Shown in pieces: positions 12,003-22,473 of a DNA stretch of 64,000 nucleotides. Origin of the DNA: Lolium rigidum (lineage: Eukaryota; Streptophyta; Magnoliopsida; Poales; Poaceae); NCBI RefSeq assembly GCF_022539505.1, contig NC_061512.1, forward strand, positions 247,830,510 to 247,894,509. The letters are read 5' to 3'. The translations under genes were made by a program, and so were the position numbers. The notes under the pieces were generated by a model, which was not told the origin of the DNA, made no database searches, and was given only the letters and a program-made list of their open reading frames with translations. The first letter of the stretch is position 1; each line of letters begins with the position of its first letter.

Positions 12003-12985
12003 CAGATCCCCTATTTGCTCGCCCCGTATCGAGCGAGTACAAGGCCCTGTATCAGAAAAATTGATTATAGTTCATCACGCCCGAACCATTCCGTCTAACA
12101 GAACCCTTATTTCACCCCGTATTTTTAAAATTTGCAAAACCCGGGAGAATTCATAGAGCTCATCACATTGATCATAGATAGGGATTTACAAAATTGCGTG
12201 ATCCTACTGGATCGCGACCTCTACAATGGCACCTAGTCATCGAGGGTTACACACAATTTAGGCAGAAATCAATGGTTAAAAACATGTTGCATAGAGCACA
12301 GTAATTTGGTAACGTTTGAGGGTTACACACAATTTAGGCAGAAATCAATGGTTCATTGTCTGACGCAGTACTTGTATCATGTAATTGTAGAGCAAAACTA
12401 TGTAATGCTTAGCAACCATGACTATTGCAAATATATACATACTGTTGCTACTGTTGAGTAACACCGCAACAGACACACTTAACAGCTTTCTGATGAAAAT
12501 TTTGTTTGCCAAACTAACTTGCATCAACAGATGATAAGAACTATTAAGTTCATTGCAACAATAGTTTGTGTGCGCAGAAAATTTTGTGCTCATGCAATAT
12601 TTTGATGTACCTATGCAACATGTTTTCATCCAAATCACTCGATTTGAACGTCAATGCAGTCATGATTCATGAAATGACTTTTTGCACCCATGCAACAATT
12701 TCTATAACCTATGTATGTTGTTCCCATACATGACTAACTAAAACCATGTCAAGTTTTTTGAACTGGAGGGTACATTCTCCATTCAATCTTGCGGACGTGA
12801 CACGTTTTTCGGCAGGAATGTCGCTTCAGAGAAGCTACTGAATGCATAGAATCATGTTTTTCATCATGGATGCCATGCTTCCACATTTATGTATCCGTTC
12901 TCCACAAAGGACTTCCCCTGCGACGTTAAGTGTGAAGCCTAAGTGTAGAACTAGATTACATACATGATTTTATGTCTGGTTTAGT
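12003..12985. other. intergenic with a 36-bp direct repeat
   Basis: No gene is seen. A 36-bp word starting GAGGGTTACACACAATTTAG occurs at 12242-12277 and again at 12318-12353, 76 bp apart, with no difference that I can see. It could mark a small insertion footprint or replication slippage. Confidence 0.5.
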
Positions 12986-13560
12986 TTTCAATGCTAGAGG
13001 ATTAGGTGAGAAAGAAAAGGAGATTTCATTAGGGAAAATCTCCATGAATTTAAACTAGATTTTGTCTGCATTCAAGAAATAAAAAAGAGTTATTTACTGG
13101 ATACTTGGCTAGATGGCTTGACTGGTAGAACTAAATTTATTTCGTGTTGGGAACCTGCCATACCGGCTTCTGGTGGGATTGTCATGGGAGTTAAAGAAGA
13201 AAAATATGATGTAAATATTTGTACTACTGGCTAATATATGACCAGAATGATTCATATGGATAAAATATGTGGTTTTAAGTGGAATCTAGTAAATGTTCAT
13301 GGTGCTGCCAATTACAAGGACAAAGCTGTTTTTCTTACTGAGCTTGTTAAAATGTTAGGAAGAAATAACCTACCTTTTTTTGTAGGAGGAGATTTTAACA
13401 TTATCAGGAAAAATCTTCTGATAGAAAGAAGAAGAGCTTGACTAAATGGACCTTTTGTTTCAACCCAATTATAGAACAATGGGGTTTGAAAGCGCTAGAC
13501 TTTCTAGCAGGAATTTTACTGTGTTCAATAATAAGCAAAGGGCTTATATTAAAAAAACGT
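12986..13560 (+). pseudogene. LINE (L1-type) endonuclease fragment
   Basis: Translated with frame corrections, this gives pieces of the apurinic-like endonuclease that opens ORF2 of plant L1 LINEs: an N-A-R-G-L-G start, DFVCIQE, SGGIVMGV, then NLPFFVGGDFNIIR and IEQWGLKALDFLAGNFT. The GGDFN motif contains the catalytic Asp/Asn pair. No RT domain follows, and several stops and shifts interrupt the frame. This is a 5'-part remnant, lying between F-box genes B and C. Confidence 0.72.
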
Positions 13561-13913
13561 TTCGTTGCAGTAATATGCGCATATCAGCTAGACAATAATT
13601 TATTGAAACATTAGTGAAGCTACCAAATTAGAAGTTCTCATATGCAGGGTAGAGGAAGCTTAGGACTGCAAGATAAAACACAAACGAAGACTAGCATCAA
13701 TCACAGAGGCATATTGCCCCAAAATGTGCACACAGGATTCTGTGTTGGCTACATCAACCAAACTTCTATATCTATGATGATATTTACCATCACATACACC
13801 CAAAATATCATTACTAAGTGCGTTCTGAATTGGAAATCTGCAGATATTACCTCTCACAATACTTGTACTAGATGGATCCAGGGCATATTTGATGGACCAT
13901 GTATTTAGGTGCA
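13561..13913. other. intergenic, 3' flank of F-box gene C
   Basis: No coding or repeat structure that I can support. Confidence 0.4.
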
Positions 13914-15230
13914 TTAGAGTTTGCACAGATCTTGGAGAGGCGTGCCTAGGTACATTGCAAAGGGAGTAGGAGACACGGTGGGGATGTATGCAAACGTGCT
14001 TAGATCGCACTGTTCGTGCGGGAGTCGTCCTACCTCAAACTTGCTCGGCCAGTGCCGACCCCGAACTGGGACAAACTGGTTTCTCTCGGCAGGATCCTCT
14101 TCCTTGGTGCCTATCTCTATCAGTTGCTTCGGTCCAAAATTGAACCACACATAGAGATCACTCATGCTGCTCCCATTAATCTTTTGGGCGCGCAGAGCTC
14201 CATCCTCCTCCTGCAGCAGCATGCGACCCCGCTGCAGGGCGTGCGGGCCCGGGAGGCGCCGCCCGTACGCGACAGGCGAGTGCGGCGCCGGGACGTAGAC
14301 GGCGTGCGGCACGGCGGTGACATTGCGCGGCCAGCAGCCGTCCTCCCACTCACCGAACCACTTGATTCCGATGATGCATTGCCACGTCAACCAGTGCGCG
14401 GGGAGGCAAGATATCGCTCCCTCCGGCCTCCGGCCATCCACCTGGCCCCGGACCGACGTGATGTTCTCGGTGGCCAGATTGAACCGCACGTTCGTGATTG
14501 CCCCGTCTGCCGCCGCCTTGCTGTGCCAGTACACGGCTCCGTCGCCGCACGCCGGGAAGTCGTAGGACAGGCCGTGCACCGCGCAGGAGAAGGACACGGT
14601 CCTCCAGTTCGTGTCCACTCCGACCGTGAACACCTGCAGCTCCTGCTCCTGTGCGCTGCTCACGGTCGCGGCGGCGTCGAAGTCGACGTATACGATCTTG
14701 AATCGCCTGGTAGCAGCAGCGTCGAAGCCGAAGCAGTAGGCGCGGGCGCTGCAGGTCGCTGGGGCTCCCTGAGGCGGCAGCGGCAGGACGACGGAGTCGC
14801 CGGCGAAGGGTTCGACTACACGGATGACGCCTTCGCCTTGGAGTCTGTCGCGGAGGCAGAGCAGGCCCTTGCACGTGCCGATCATGTCCACCGAGGCGTC
14901 GACGGCGAACCTGGCCGTCAGCCTCCACTGCTCGTCGAAGAGGAACCCGCCGCCGTTGAGCGGCTCTTGGCCAGCAGCGCCGTTGACTCGTCCCGGGTAG
15001 AAGACGACGGTGTGGGTGGGCGCGCGCGGGCCGTGGAGCATGTGCGTAGCGATGAAGACCGGATCAGAGATGGCGTCGCGCCACTCCCTGCAGACGCGGC
15101 GGAAGCGGCGGACGTCACTCGCCGGAAAGCGGAGCAGGATGCTGCCGAGGACGTCTCGCGGTAGGGACGAGAAATTGGCGGCGTCCGCATCGGCGGCCGT
15201 TTTCTGCTTCTTCGAAGGCGGAGGAACCAT
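13914..15230 (-). CDS. F-box protein C (438 aa)
   Basis: A single-exon F-box gene. The open frame extends to 15335, but the ATG at 15228-15230 (MVPPPSKKQKTAAD) is preferred because gene A starts at the equivalent place and the 35 extra residues resemble nothing in the relatives. The F-box lies at about residues 20-60 (LPRDVLGSILLRFPASDVRRF, then RVCREWRDAISDP). The associated region carries FLFDEQWRL, GTCKGLLCL, EPFAGDS, YCFGFDAAATRRFKIVY, IIGIKWFGEWEDGCW, ALQRGRMLLQEEDG and a terminal FAYIPTVSPTPF. Role by family: SKP1-binding substrate receptor in an SCF ubiquitin ligase. It is closest in layout to gene A, and their 5' flanks are also similar. Confidence 0.88.
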   Translation of the reverse strand: MVPPPSKKQKTAADADAANFSSLPRDVLGSILLRFPASDVRRFRRVCREWRDAISDPVFIATHMLHGPRAPTHTVVFYPGRVNGAAGQEPLNGGGFLFDEQWRLTARFAVDASVDMIGTCKGLLCLRDRLQGEGVIRVVEPFAGDSVVLPLPPQGAPATCSARAYCFGFDAAATRRFKIVYVDFDAAATVSSAQEQELQVFTVGVDTNWRTVSFSCAVHGLSYDFPACGDGAVYWHSKAAADGAITNVRFNLATENITSVRGQVDGRRPEGAISCLPAHWLTWQCIIGIKWFGEWEDGCWPRNVTAVPHAVYVPAPHSPVAYGRRLPGPHALQRGRMLLQEEDGALRAQKINGSSMSDLYVWFNFGPKQLIEIGTKEEDPAERNQFVPVRGRHWPSKFEVGRLPHEQCDLSTFAYIPTVSPTPFAMYLGTPLQDLCKL

Positions 15231-15243
15231 CGTGCCAAACTGC

Positions 15244-15287
15244 CCTGAACCGATGGAGTGCCTGCATTGCTGGGAATATGTATGCGT
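15244..15287 (-). promoter_or_regulatory. 5' flank of F-box gene C shared with gene A
   Basis: This is the counterpart of 10575-10625: CCTGAACCGATGGAGTGCCT, then GAATATGTATGCGT, in the same order and distance from the ATG. It supports tandem duplication of a unit that included the upstream region. Confidence 0.55.
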
Positions 15288-16777
15288 CGCGGTGGCGAGC
15301 CTGTGATCGGTTCCCAGTCGGATTCGTAATCCCAATCGGTAGCAGGTTCACCACATATCTCGTTAACTTATTAGCTTACGATTTGACAACAACATTGTCA
15401 CGGCTTGCCATCGTTGTGCTGATCTGGTATCCGTCCCAACCTCCAAGCCAATTCTATTCCCGTTTATTTCGGGGAATTAGCTTGGAAACCCCTCCCCACA
15501 AGCGGCAAAGGTCATCCCCACAAAGGCCATGGGCCTGGCCCACTACACGGTAATCTTATCCTAGTTTCTTTATGTGTTTTTTTCCTTTTATATTTTCTAG
15601 TCCTTTTGTTTCATTCATTTAATTAAATTTGAATACTAATATATTCTTTAAAATATTTACCATCAATAAGTTATTTAATCTCTGTAACATAAACTTCTCT
15701 TTTAAAAGCGCGGACATTTATTTTCAAATGCAAGTGTTTTTTTACTAAATGAACTTCTATATTTGAGTAAGCGGATGTTAAAAGTTCCGTTGGCACATGA
15801 GCATCAGTGATCCCGATTTCTGAAAAAACATACTTTTGGGATTTGAAAAAATCTAAGCTTAAATACGCAGATACATAGAAATATTCTAAAGGTACAGTAA
15901 AAATTAAGGAGAAAAATATGTTATATTATGAACTATATAAAAAGACAAATGTCTGACAAAAACTATCTCTATACATAGCCATAAATTTGTTTTTTTTTCA
16001 TGTATCTCAAAATATAACATGGTTTCAATGAAACTTCTCACGAGTATTCAGGACATGTGTATGTATTCATGGAATAAATTTTATGATTTGTGAAACATAG
16101 AAATACAATTTTCAAATATTTAAAAAACCAGGAGCACTCGTGCTCATGTGCACCAATTTTTCTCTCGAGCGGATGTTACTTTAAAAAGTCATTTAAGTTT
16201 TTGGGCGATAGCAATGAAGGGTCAACATTTTGTATTCCAAATTGTATGTTTTTTTTAGAAAAACATAAGTAACATTCTTGTAGACTTATGAACTTATTTC
16301 CAATATATTCATTTAAAAATATCACAATCAAATTATGTTTCTATGTCATAATTTTGGTTAGAACATACTTCGCACATATTGTGTATATGTTGTAAGTAAC
16401 CAAATAAAAATGTGAATCAAATCAAATTATTGTTAACGACGAGAATAAGCTTCTAATATGGTACTATTTTGTATAAAAATATAGCTAATACAATACACAT
16501 ATAAATTTGCATGTCCTAATTAGCGGATTTCCGTCTCCCATTAATTGTCGAGGGAGTATTTGCGGGATTCTAGAAATGAATGAATTAATGGGATAAACAC
16601 AGTCTCAATGAAAGTACATATGTAGAAAATGAATTGTCATGCTTGCTCACAGCGCTTCCAAAAGTTAAAAAGAAAACTTAAAACGTCAATCAAAATGAAG
16701 GAGTGTGCTTTAAAACATGTGCAACTCATGAAATAAAAATACTCCTAGATGAAAATGTTACTAGAGGTTACACATGC
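15288..16777. other. AT-rich intergenic DNA
   Basis: No gene. Bases 15440-15545 are locally GC-rich but have no coding pattern. The remainder is AT-rich with no repeat boundary that I can define. Confidence 0.45.
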
Positions 16778-18022
16778 CTAATAAGTAGATCGTGCTGAGG
16801 CCAGAGACAGCGTCGGGGTATAGGCAAAAGCGCATAAAAAGCGGTTTTCGTATGCTTCTATTATGGGTACATCAACCTGGTAAGAACGAGTGGCCGGCGA
16901 CTTGTTGTTTCCTTTTTGGTGGCGACGGTGAACTGGAGCGAACTTGTACCACACGGTTGGCTCCTCCTCCTTGGTTTCTTGGCCAATCGTCCCAATCAGA
17001 AGTTTCTCCCTTCCAAGGTAGATTTCGGTCTTAGACGTGTTGCTGCTCTCGATCTCGCGAGCGTACAGAGATGCATCCTCCTCTTGCAGCAGCAGATGCC
17101 CCCGTTGCATGGCGTGGCCCTTGGGGAGTACCCGCCGCCGACCCAGCCTCTCGGCACGAATCTTGTGCGGCAAGGCGGTGATGTCGTGCGGCCAGCGGCC
17201 GTCCTCCCACTCTCCAAACCACCTGATTCCGATGTCGCACAGGCCCGACCATGTCCCTGGGTACTTGCAAGCGATCGTCCTCACCGGCATCCTGTCGACT
17301 ACCAGCCAGTGATCGACGGGCGTGATCTCCTCCGTCGTCAGGTCGAACCGTGCGTGCTTCAGGGTCCCACCAGGCGTTTTGCAGCGCCAGTACACTGCCC
17401 CGTCTCCGCTCGCCAGCTCGTCGTACGAGGCACGGTGCAAGGCGCACGCGATGCGCACGGTCCTCCACTCCTTGTCCGCTCCGACGGTGAATACGTGCAT
17501 ATCTTGCTCCGGGGCCTCGATCTTGTGCAGAGAAGAGTTGCAGGGGCCGTGAACGGTCTTGTATTGCCTCGTCTTGGCATCAAAGCCAAGGCCGTACACG
17601 CTGGGGCATTGGTGCATATACCTAGCCGGAGACGGCGGCACTATGATCGACTCGCCGGTGAAGGGCTCCACAACCTTGATCACGTCAGGGAGGAGGAAGA
17701 AGAGGAGACTCTTGCACGTGCCTAACAATCGCGCTGATACGTCGACGGTGAACCTAGCCGTGAATCTCCACTCCTCGTCGAAGAGCCACCCATAGCCGAG
17801 CCTCTCCACGAAAGGCCACCCTCTGCGGTCCCATCCGTGAGAGAACACGACGGTGTGGGTTGGGGTGCGCGGCCCGTGGATCATGTGCAAGTCGACGAGG
17901 CTTGAGATGATGTCGCGCCATTCCTTGCAGACGTGGCGCAAGCCGCGGAGGTGAAACGGCGGGAGGCGGAGCAGGATCTCGGAGAGGACGTCTCGCGGAA
18001 GGTACGGCGCCGTTGCCTGCAT
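16778..18022 (-). CDS. F-box protein D (414 aa)
   Basis: The open frame extends to 18265, but the start at 18020-18022 (MQATAPYLPRDVL) puts the F-box right at the N-terminus as in the relatives. An upstream ATG at 18094 is also possible. The F-box lies at about residues 7-45 (LPRDVLSEILLRLPPFHLRGL, then HVCKEWRDIISS). The associated region has WLFDEEWRFTARF, GTCKSLLFF, EPFTGESI, YGLGFDAKTRQYKTVHG, IGIRWFGEWEDGRW, AMQRGHLLLQEEDASL and FAYTPTLS near the end. It is more diverged than A and C and lacks their SKKQKT opening. Expected role: SCF substrate adaptor, target unknown. Confidence 0.85.
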   Translation of the reverse strand: MQATAPYLPRDVLSEILLRLPPFHLRGLRHVCKEWRDIISSLVDLHMIHGPRTPTHTVVFSHGWDRRGWPFVERLGYGWLFDEEWRFTARFTVDVSARLLGTCKSLLFFLLPDVIKVVEPFTGESIIVPPSPARYMHQCPSVYGLGFDAKTRQYKTVHGPCNSSLHKIEAPEQDMHVFTVGADKEWRTVRIACALHRASYDELASGDGAVYWRCKTPGGTLKHARFDLTTEEITPVDHWLVVDRMPVRTIACKYPGTWSGLCDIGIRWFGEWEDGRWPHDITALPHKIRAERLGRRRVLPKGHAMQRGHLLLQEEDASLYAREIESSNTSKTEIYLGREKLLIGTIGQETKEEEPTVWYKFAPVHRRHQKGNNKSPATRSYQVDVPIIEAYENRFLCAFAYTPTLSLASARSTY

Positions 18023-18430
18023 CTTGGAACCACGCGACGACTCGGCTGACGACCCAAGGTTCTTCAGGCTTATTTCGTCCCAACTTGGGAACATATATTT
18101 TCGTGAGCAGTTCCACCAGTCGGAATTGGAAACCGGCTGAGTTTCAGACGCCGTGAAAACTACGGACAAGGGAACGATCCATGCATGGTTAAACCGTCTC
18201 TCTGGATATGTCCAACGGCATTGCATGTGCATTAACAGTACCTTCAGAACTTCAGTAGACATCAAACCTACGCCCGTTGCCGCCGGCGGTTACACGGCAC
18301 TGGGCTGTTCCAAGGCATCGTTCCAAGGTCGCAAACGTCGGTCGTCACGATTGATTCCTCAATCAATCACAACTTCCAGACCACCAGTCAGATCGACCAG
18401 TTCATACTTCAACTCTCCAAGGATTATTAC
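18023..18430. other. 5' flank of F-box gene D
   Basis: Holds the in-frame upstream extension of gene D and further sequence without a recognisable feature. No clear TATA box is seen. Confidence 0.4.
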
Positions 18431-18545
18431 TACCTCTGCAGCTTTGAAATAAGTATCGCAACACTTCTTAGATAAGAATTATCTAGATACACATTCGTAT
18501 CTGTATGAAAAGTTGCGACACTTGAATTTTAAAACGGAGAAAGTA
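18431..18545. mobile_element. Stowaway-like MITE remnant
   Basis: About 115 bp bounded by TACCTCTG and GAAAGTA, which are degenerate forms of the grass CTCCCTCCGT/ACGGAGGGAG ends. Inside are TAAGTATCGCAACACTT and, inverted, AAAAGTTGCGACACTTGA, with the TAGATACA/TGTATC words typical of these mariner-derived MITEs. TA flanks both sides. Confidence 0.7.
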
Positions 18546-18667
18546 CGTATAAGTTATAACTTAACAGGCAGCTGGTCTGCTGAACTTTGCCCTGTATCCC
18601 TCGTGTATTTGTTATGTCTCTCTTCTTGGTCCTTGGTATTTCTAAGTGCGTATGACTTTGTTTTAGG

Positions 18668-20065
18668 GAGAAAATTACAAAAAACCACCACATTACAGGC
18701 AATGGTTCCAAAAACCCACCACTATTAGGAAAATTTTCAAAAAACCACCGGTCTACAGGTAACACGTAACAGATAGCATTGATTCGTCTATGATGCTCGT
18801 CTAATAACAAAAATGATGTGTGGACCCACTGTCAGGCTGATGTGGCGCCACATAATGATCAGAGAGAAGCAGCATAGATTGGTTCTATTTCTGGGCTTTT
18901 ATGTAAAAACGTCTGGGACCCACTTGTCCGTATCTTCTTTTCTCCTTTCTCTCTCAAAAGAAAATGAAAAAACACGTGAGCAGAACCACCGCTGCAGCCC
19001 ATCGTGGCTTCCGTGCTCAACCGCCAGCGCCAGGCTCAACTCCGGCCGGATTTCTGGCATGCTGGTCATCGCCGCCGCCTTCTCTTGGGCGCGTGCGCCT
19101 CGCCATGCCCATCGGCGTGCTGGCCCCTGGCGCGGCTCTCTCCATGTGTGCGCGCCGGTCATGATTGCCGCGCCGTCGCTAGGGCTCCGACGAGAACTAA
19201 TGGCGGAGGAAGCCCCCGCCGCCTAGCATCGGTGGGGGTGGACGGGCGTGCGAGTGCGGACAAGGTCGACGCCGATGTGTGGAGCCCCGCCGGCGGCCGC
19301 AGCCCGAGTTCCTAGAGGGCGGCGTGGGCGAGCTTGGCCGTGGCCAACACGGGTTAGATCCGCGAGGGGCAACGCGGGTGGCTCGAGGGGCGGGGCCGCG
19401 GGAGACAGCCATGGCAGGCCGAGCGCCTAGCGCAGTGGCGTGGCTAGGGACCGGGGAAGGGCCACACAACCATGGCAGCGCAGGCGAGGTCCGTCCAGGG
19501 GTCGGCGGGACGAGCTCCGGCAGAGCACCGAGGAGGGCGGCGCGAGCGAGGTCCGGGCAGGGCGTCGAAGGGCGAGCTCCGGCAAGGTGCTAGCGGGGCG
19601 AGGGCCATCCAGGGCGGGCACAGGCGAGGTTCGACCAGGAGCCGACGGGACGAGTTCCGCCGCCGGCCAGAGTGGAGCGGGCGCTGGCGAGCAGGCCTCG
19701 GCTAGCTCAGGCTCGAGCACGGGTCAACGCCCAGGGAAAAAAGACGAGAAAAAAATTATAGGAGAAATAGAAAAATAAAAAAGAAAAAAGTAATGCTATC
19801 TGACAAGTGGGTCCCACTAAAATTTACAAATAAGCCCAAAGCTAGAACCAATACATGGGGCTCCTCTTTTTCTCATTATTCAGTCGCCACATCAGCATGA
19901 TAGCGGGACCCACATGTCAGTCTGGCCATTAAACCAGCATTAGAGACTAGTCAGTGCTATCTGTTACGTGTTACCTGTAGACTTGTGGTTTTTTGAAATT
20001 TTTCCAAATAGTGGTGGTTTTTTGAAACCATTGCCTGTAATGTGGTGGTTTTTTGTAATTTTCTC
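18668..20065. mobile_element. Mutator-like element, Pack-MULE type, no transposase
   Basis: A 1398-bp element flanked by a perfect 9-bp target duplication, TGTTTTAGG, at 18659-18667 and 20066-20074. The ends are inverted repeats starting GAGAAAATTACAAAAAACC. They match closely for about 118 bp and recognisably for about 270 bp (18668-18940 against 19795-20065). A 9-bp duplication with TIRs this long is the mark of the Mutator superfamily. The core (about 18940-19795) is strongly GC-rich, in contrast to the AT-rich flanks, and encodes no MURA-like transposase. GC-rich cores of this kind in grass MULEs are typically captured gene pieces. Confidence 0.88.
18941..19794. other. GC-rich core of the MULE, possible captured gene fragments
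   Basis: Several short frames are open on both strands, as expected from high GC, and none resembles a family I know. About three loose copies of a word like GCGAGGTCCG...GACGAGCTCCGGC lie at about 19484, 19546 and 19624, so part of the core is an imperfect tandem array. The origin of the core is unknown. Confidence 0.5.
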
Positions 20066-20074
20066 TGTTTTAGG

Positions 20075-22373
20075 AGACCATGTACGTGCCGTTCTGTACA
20101 CAAATTCTCGAGTCTGGACGATGACTAGCAGACAAGCTGATTCCGTACTAAAAATTTGTATTTTGCTCCTAAACCTCTGTTGCTTCCTTTGAACAGATTA
20201 CTTGACTACACCAACAGGAGCATGTACTAGTGGGTTGTTGGCATGTCCTATCACATACCATTTATGATTTTTATTTGCTTTGAAGTTTACCTTTGCATGT
20301 CTCATTTGTTATTTCAAGTCAGCATCTCGTGCGTCCATTGACCAATTATTGTATTAGGTGGCTTGATGCATCCATTAGCATATCAAAATAAATGGAAGCG
20401 GCACACGTCACTAACTAGATTAGGTAGCCATTCACTTCTCAGTTCTAAATTTTTAATCTTGGAGCCTGCAATTCTTGGAGCATTTCACATGATCTACACA
20501 GTGAAGGAGAAAAGGCCGGCCTATTTAAGATAATAAATGGCGCATTATCCCAATCATTAGGCCAACTGAAAATAAACGACAAGTTGGAGTTGCAACCTCA
20601 TCTGATCCCCTCATGAGTACAAGTGATATGTCCAAGAGAATGGAGCTAACCAACTATAACTAGGTCCTTGTTTGCCTTGGTCGCCGGCGCGCACGAGCTT
20701 GGCATTCAGCAATCGACTAATCATTTTTTAACAACTAATGGACCAACTAATCTGATACAGTGAGGAGCATCAATGTGTATGTCGTTAGTAGGCAGCATAT
20801 CATAGACATAAACTCATTGTCCTGTTAGTAGCCACAATCTTGCTTTTGTTATGCTAAATTCCACTTTGGGATATTGTTTAAATACTGTCTCGGACACAAG
20901 GAGATTTTAAAGGTACTGCTTGAAAAAAAAAATAATGTGAAATGAATTGTAAAAATATATAACTTAGCTATAAGAGTAAACATATATGTGATTAGGCTAT
21001 GACCCACATCTGTTTATCAAATTATCTAGACTTGTCTTCCCATTTCGCACCTAAGGGTACTAGATTCCACCTCCTGCTCTCCATGCCACCGCTGACGCTA
21101 GCCTCTAACTCGAAGTTGATGACGGCATGATCCCAACCCACCCCTAGTGCACGGTGTTGACATGTCCCTCGTCTTCATTTGGCTTTCGCTAAGGTATGTT
21201 TTGATCCTGCTCTCACTCATCCTGCCAAATTTTGGCAGCCAATATGTTGGCGAGCTATTCGGTCGTCGCTTGCTCGCCCAAGTATAGGCATGAAAAACAT
21301 GTCGGCATCCACGGGCTGGCTTGGGCTTGCCAATTATCTGAAGCTCAACCAAACACCACCGGAAGTTCACGGGCGCGCCAAGGTCATTGTTGGCATAGAA
21401 CCAAACACGCCCCTAGCCCCTAGAACAAGACATGTGGATAAAATATTCTGGACCTAGGAGGCCTTTCAACAGCTAAACTTGAGGTTTCCAACTAAATCAA
21501 ATTACGTTACGGTGGTCGCTCCCAATGGGTGTGGGCTTCCGTCTGTCTATTGTGGTTCCATGTTTTAGTTGGAGGAGGTTCCTATACTCGTTGTCTTGCA
21601 CACTTTGCAACAAATATTGTTATGTGTATCACCAATACATAGGACGGGGCATGTTTCCCTTCTCGAACAAATGTGAATATAGCATGTAATTTGCATGATG
21701 ATGGTTCAGTAGTAGATTGCAATCTTGGGTGGTTGATAATACATGCTTTCATTCTGCTTACTGCAAAATACTCCTATAGTTCTGACGGGAATGATCAAGT
21801 CGCTTTCACATGTGGGATCCGGGCATGTTGAATTGTTGATATTCCAAATTTCCAAAAAAAAAAACCCTCTTAACATGCAGATTTTTCTCAATACCCCTTG
21901 TTTTCTGCATCTGCCCGTAGCTAGCATGGTCTTATGAGTGGGTACACCTCAAGAGAACACATGCCCGAGTTGATGGTGGGTATGAATGTTGGCTCGGTCG
22001 ATTAGTTAGAGACGAGTAGTTGTTTTTTTCTTTTAGGTGGAAATCTATCATATGGTCTTCATTGGTCAGATTAGGATACACCGACCTCTGTAAGTTTCAC
22101 CTTACCATAGGTTTAGACTCAAAACTAACAACCCAATTCTGCCCTTTGTTGGTTGGACTCAACAATAGCAGTGATGACCCTTTTTGTAGTTGCTATCTTT
22201 GATTATCATGTTCTCTAATGGTCTGTTGTTGTCACAACAGTCTGTATTGTAAGAGTGTCTTGGGGCCATTTTCCTATTCCAAGATGTTTGCCCTAGGGTG
22301 ACATTTATTTTCCATTCCTTATTTATATAATGTTAGCCAAATTTGTTCGCTTCTCATGTTTATCCAAATTTAT
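20075..22373. other. intergenic up to the gap
   Basis: No supported gene. A possible MITE lies at 21190-21415. After this stretch the sequence enters an assembly gap. Confidence 0.45.
21190..21415. mobile_element. possible Harbinger/hAT-type MITE
   Basis: The ends GGTATGTTTTGATCCTG and (inverted) GGCGTGTTTGGTTCTAT resemble each other and the 'gtgtttggtt' ends common in grass MITEs. The internal sequence is non-coding. The target duplication is unclear, so this is tentative. Confidence 0.35.
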
Positions 22374-22473
22374 NNNNNNNNNNNNNNNNNNNNNNNNNNN
22401 NNNNNNNNNNNNNNNNNNNNNNNNNNNNNNNNNNNNNNNNNNNNNNNNNNNNNNNNNNNNNNNNNNNNNNNNN
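22374..22473. other. assembly gap, 100 N
   Basis: Exactly 100 undetermined bases, a length often used for a join of unknown size. The sequence to the right begins inside an LTR whose inner end is missing. Confidence 0.99.

Noticed and set aside
14016..15164. 382-codon open frame on the plus strand
   Set aside because: It is the opposite strand of F-box gene C. Such long antisense frames are expected in GC-rich grass coding sequence, and its translation has no family blocks.
19004..19778. Several open frames in the GC-rich MULE core taken as genes
   Set aside because: They overlap in all frames on both strands, begin and end arbitrarily and contain an imperfect tandem repeat. Only a captured-fragment reading is supportable.
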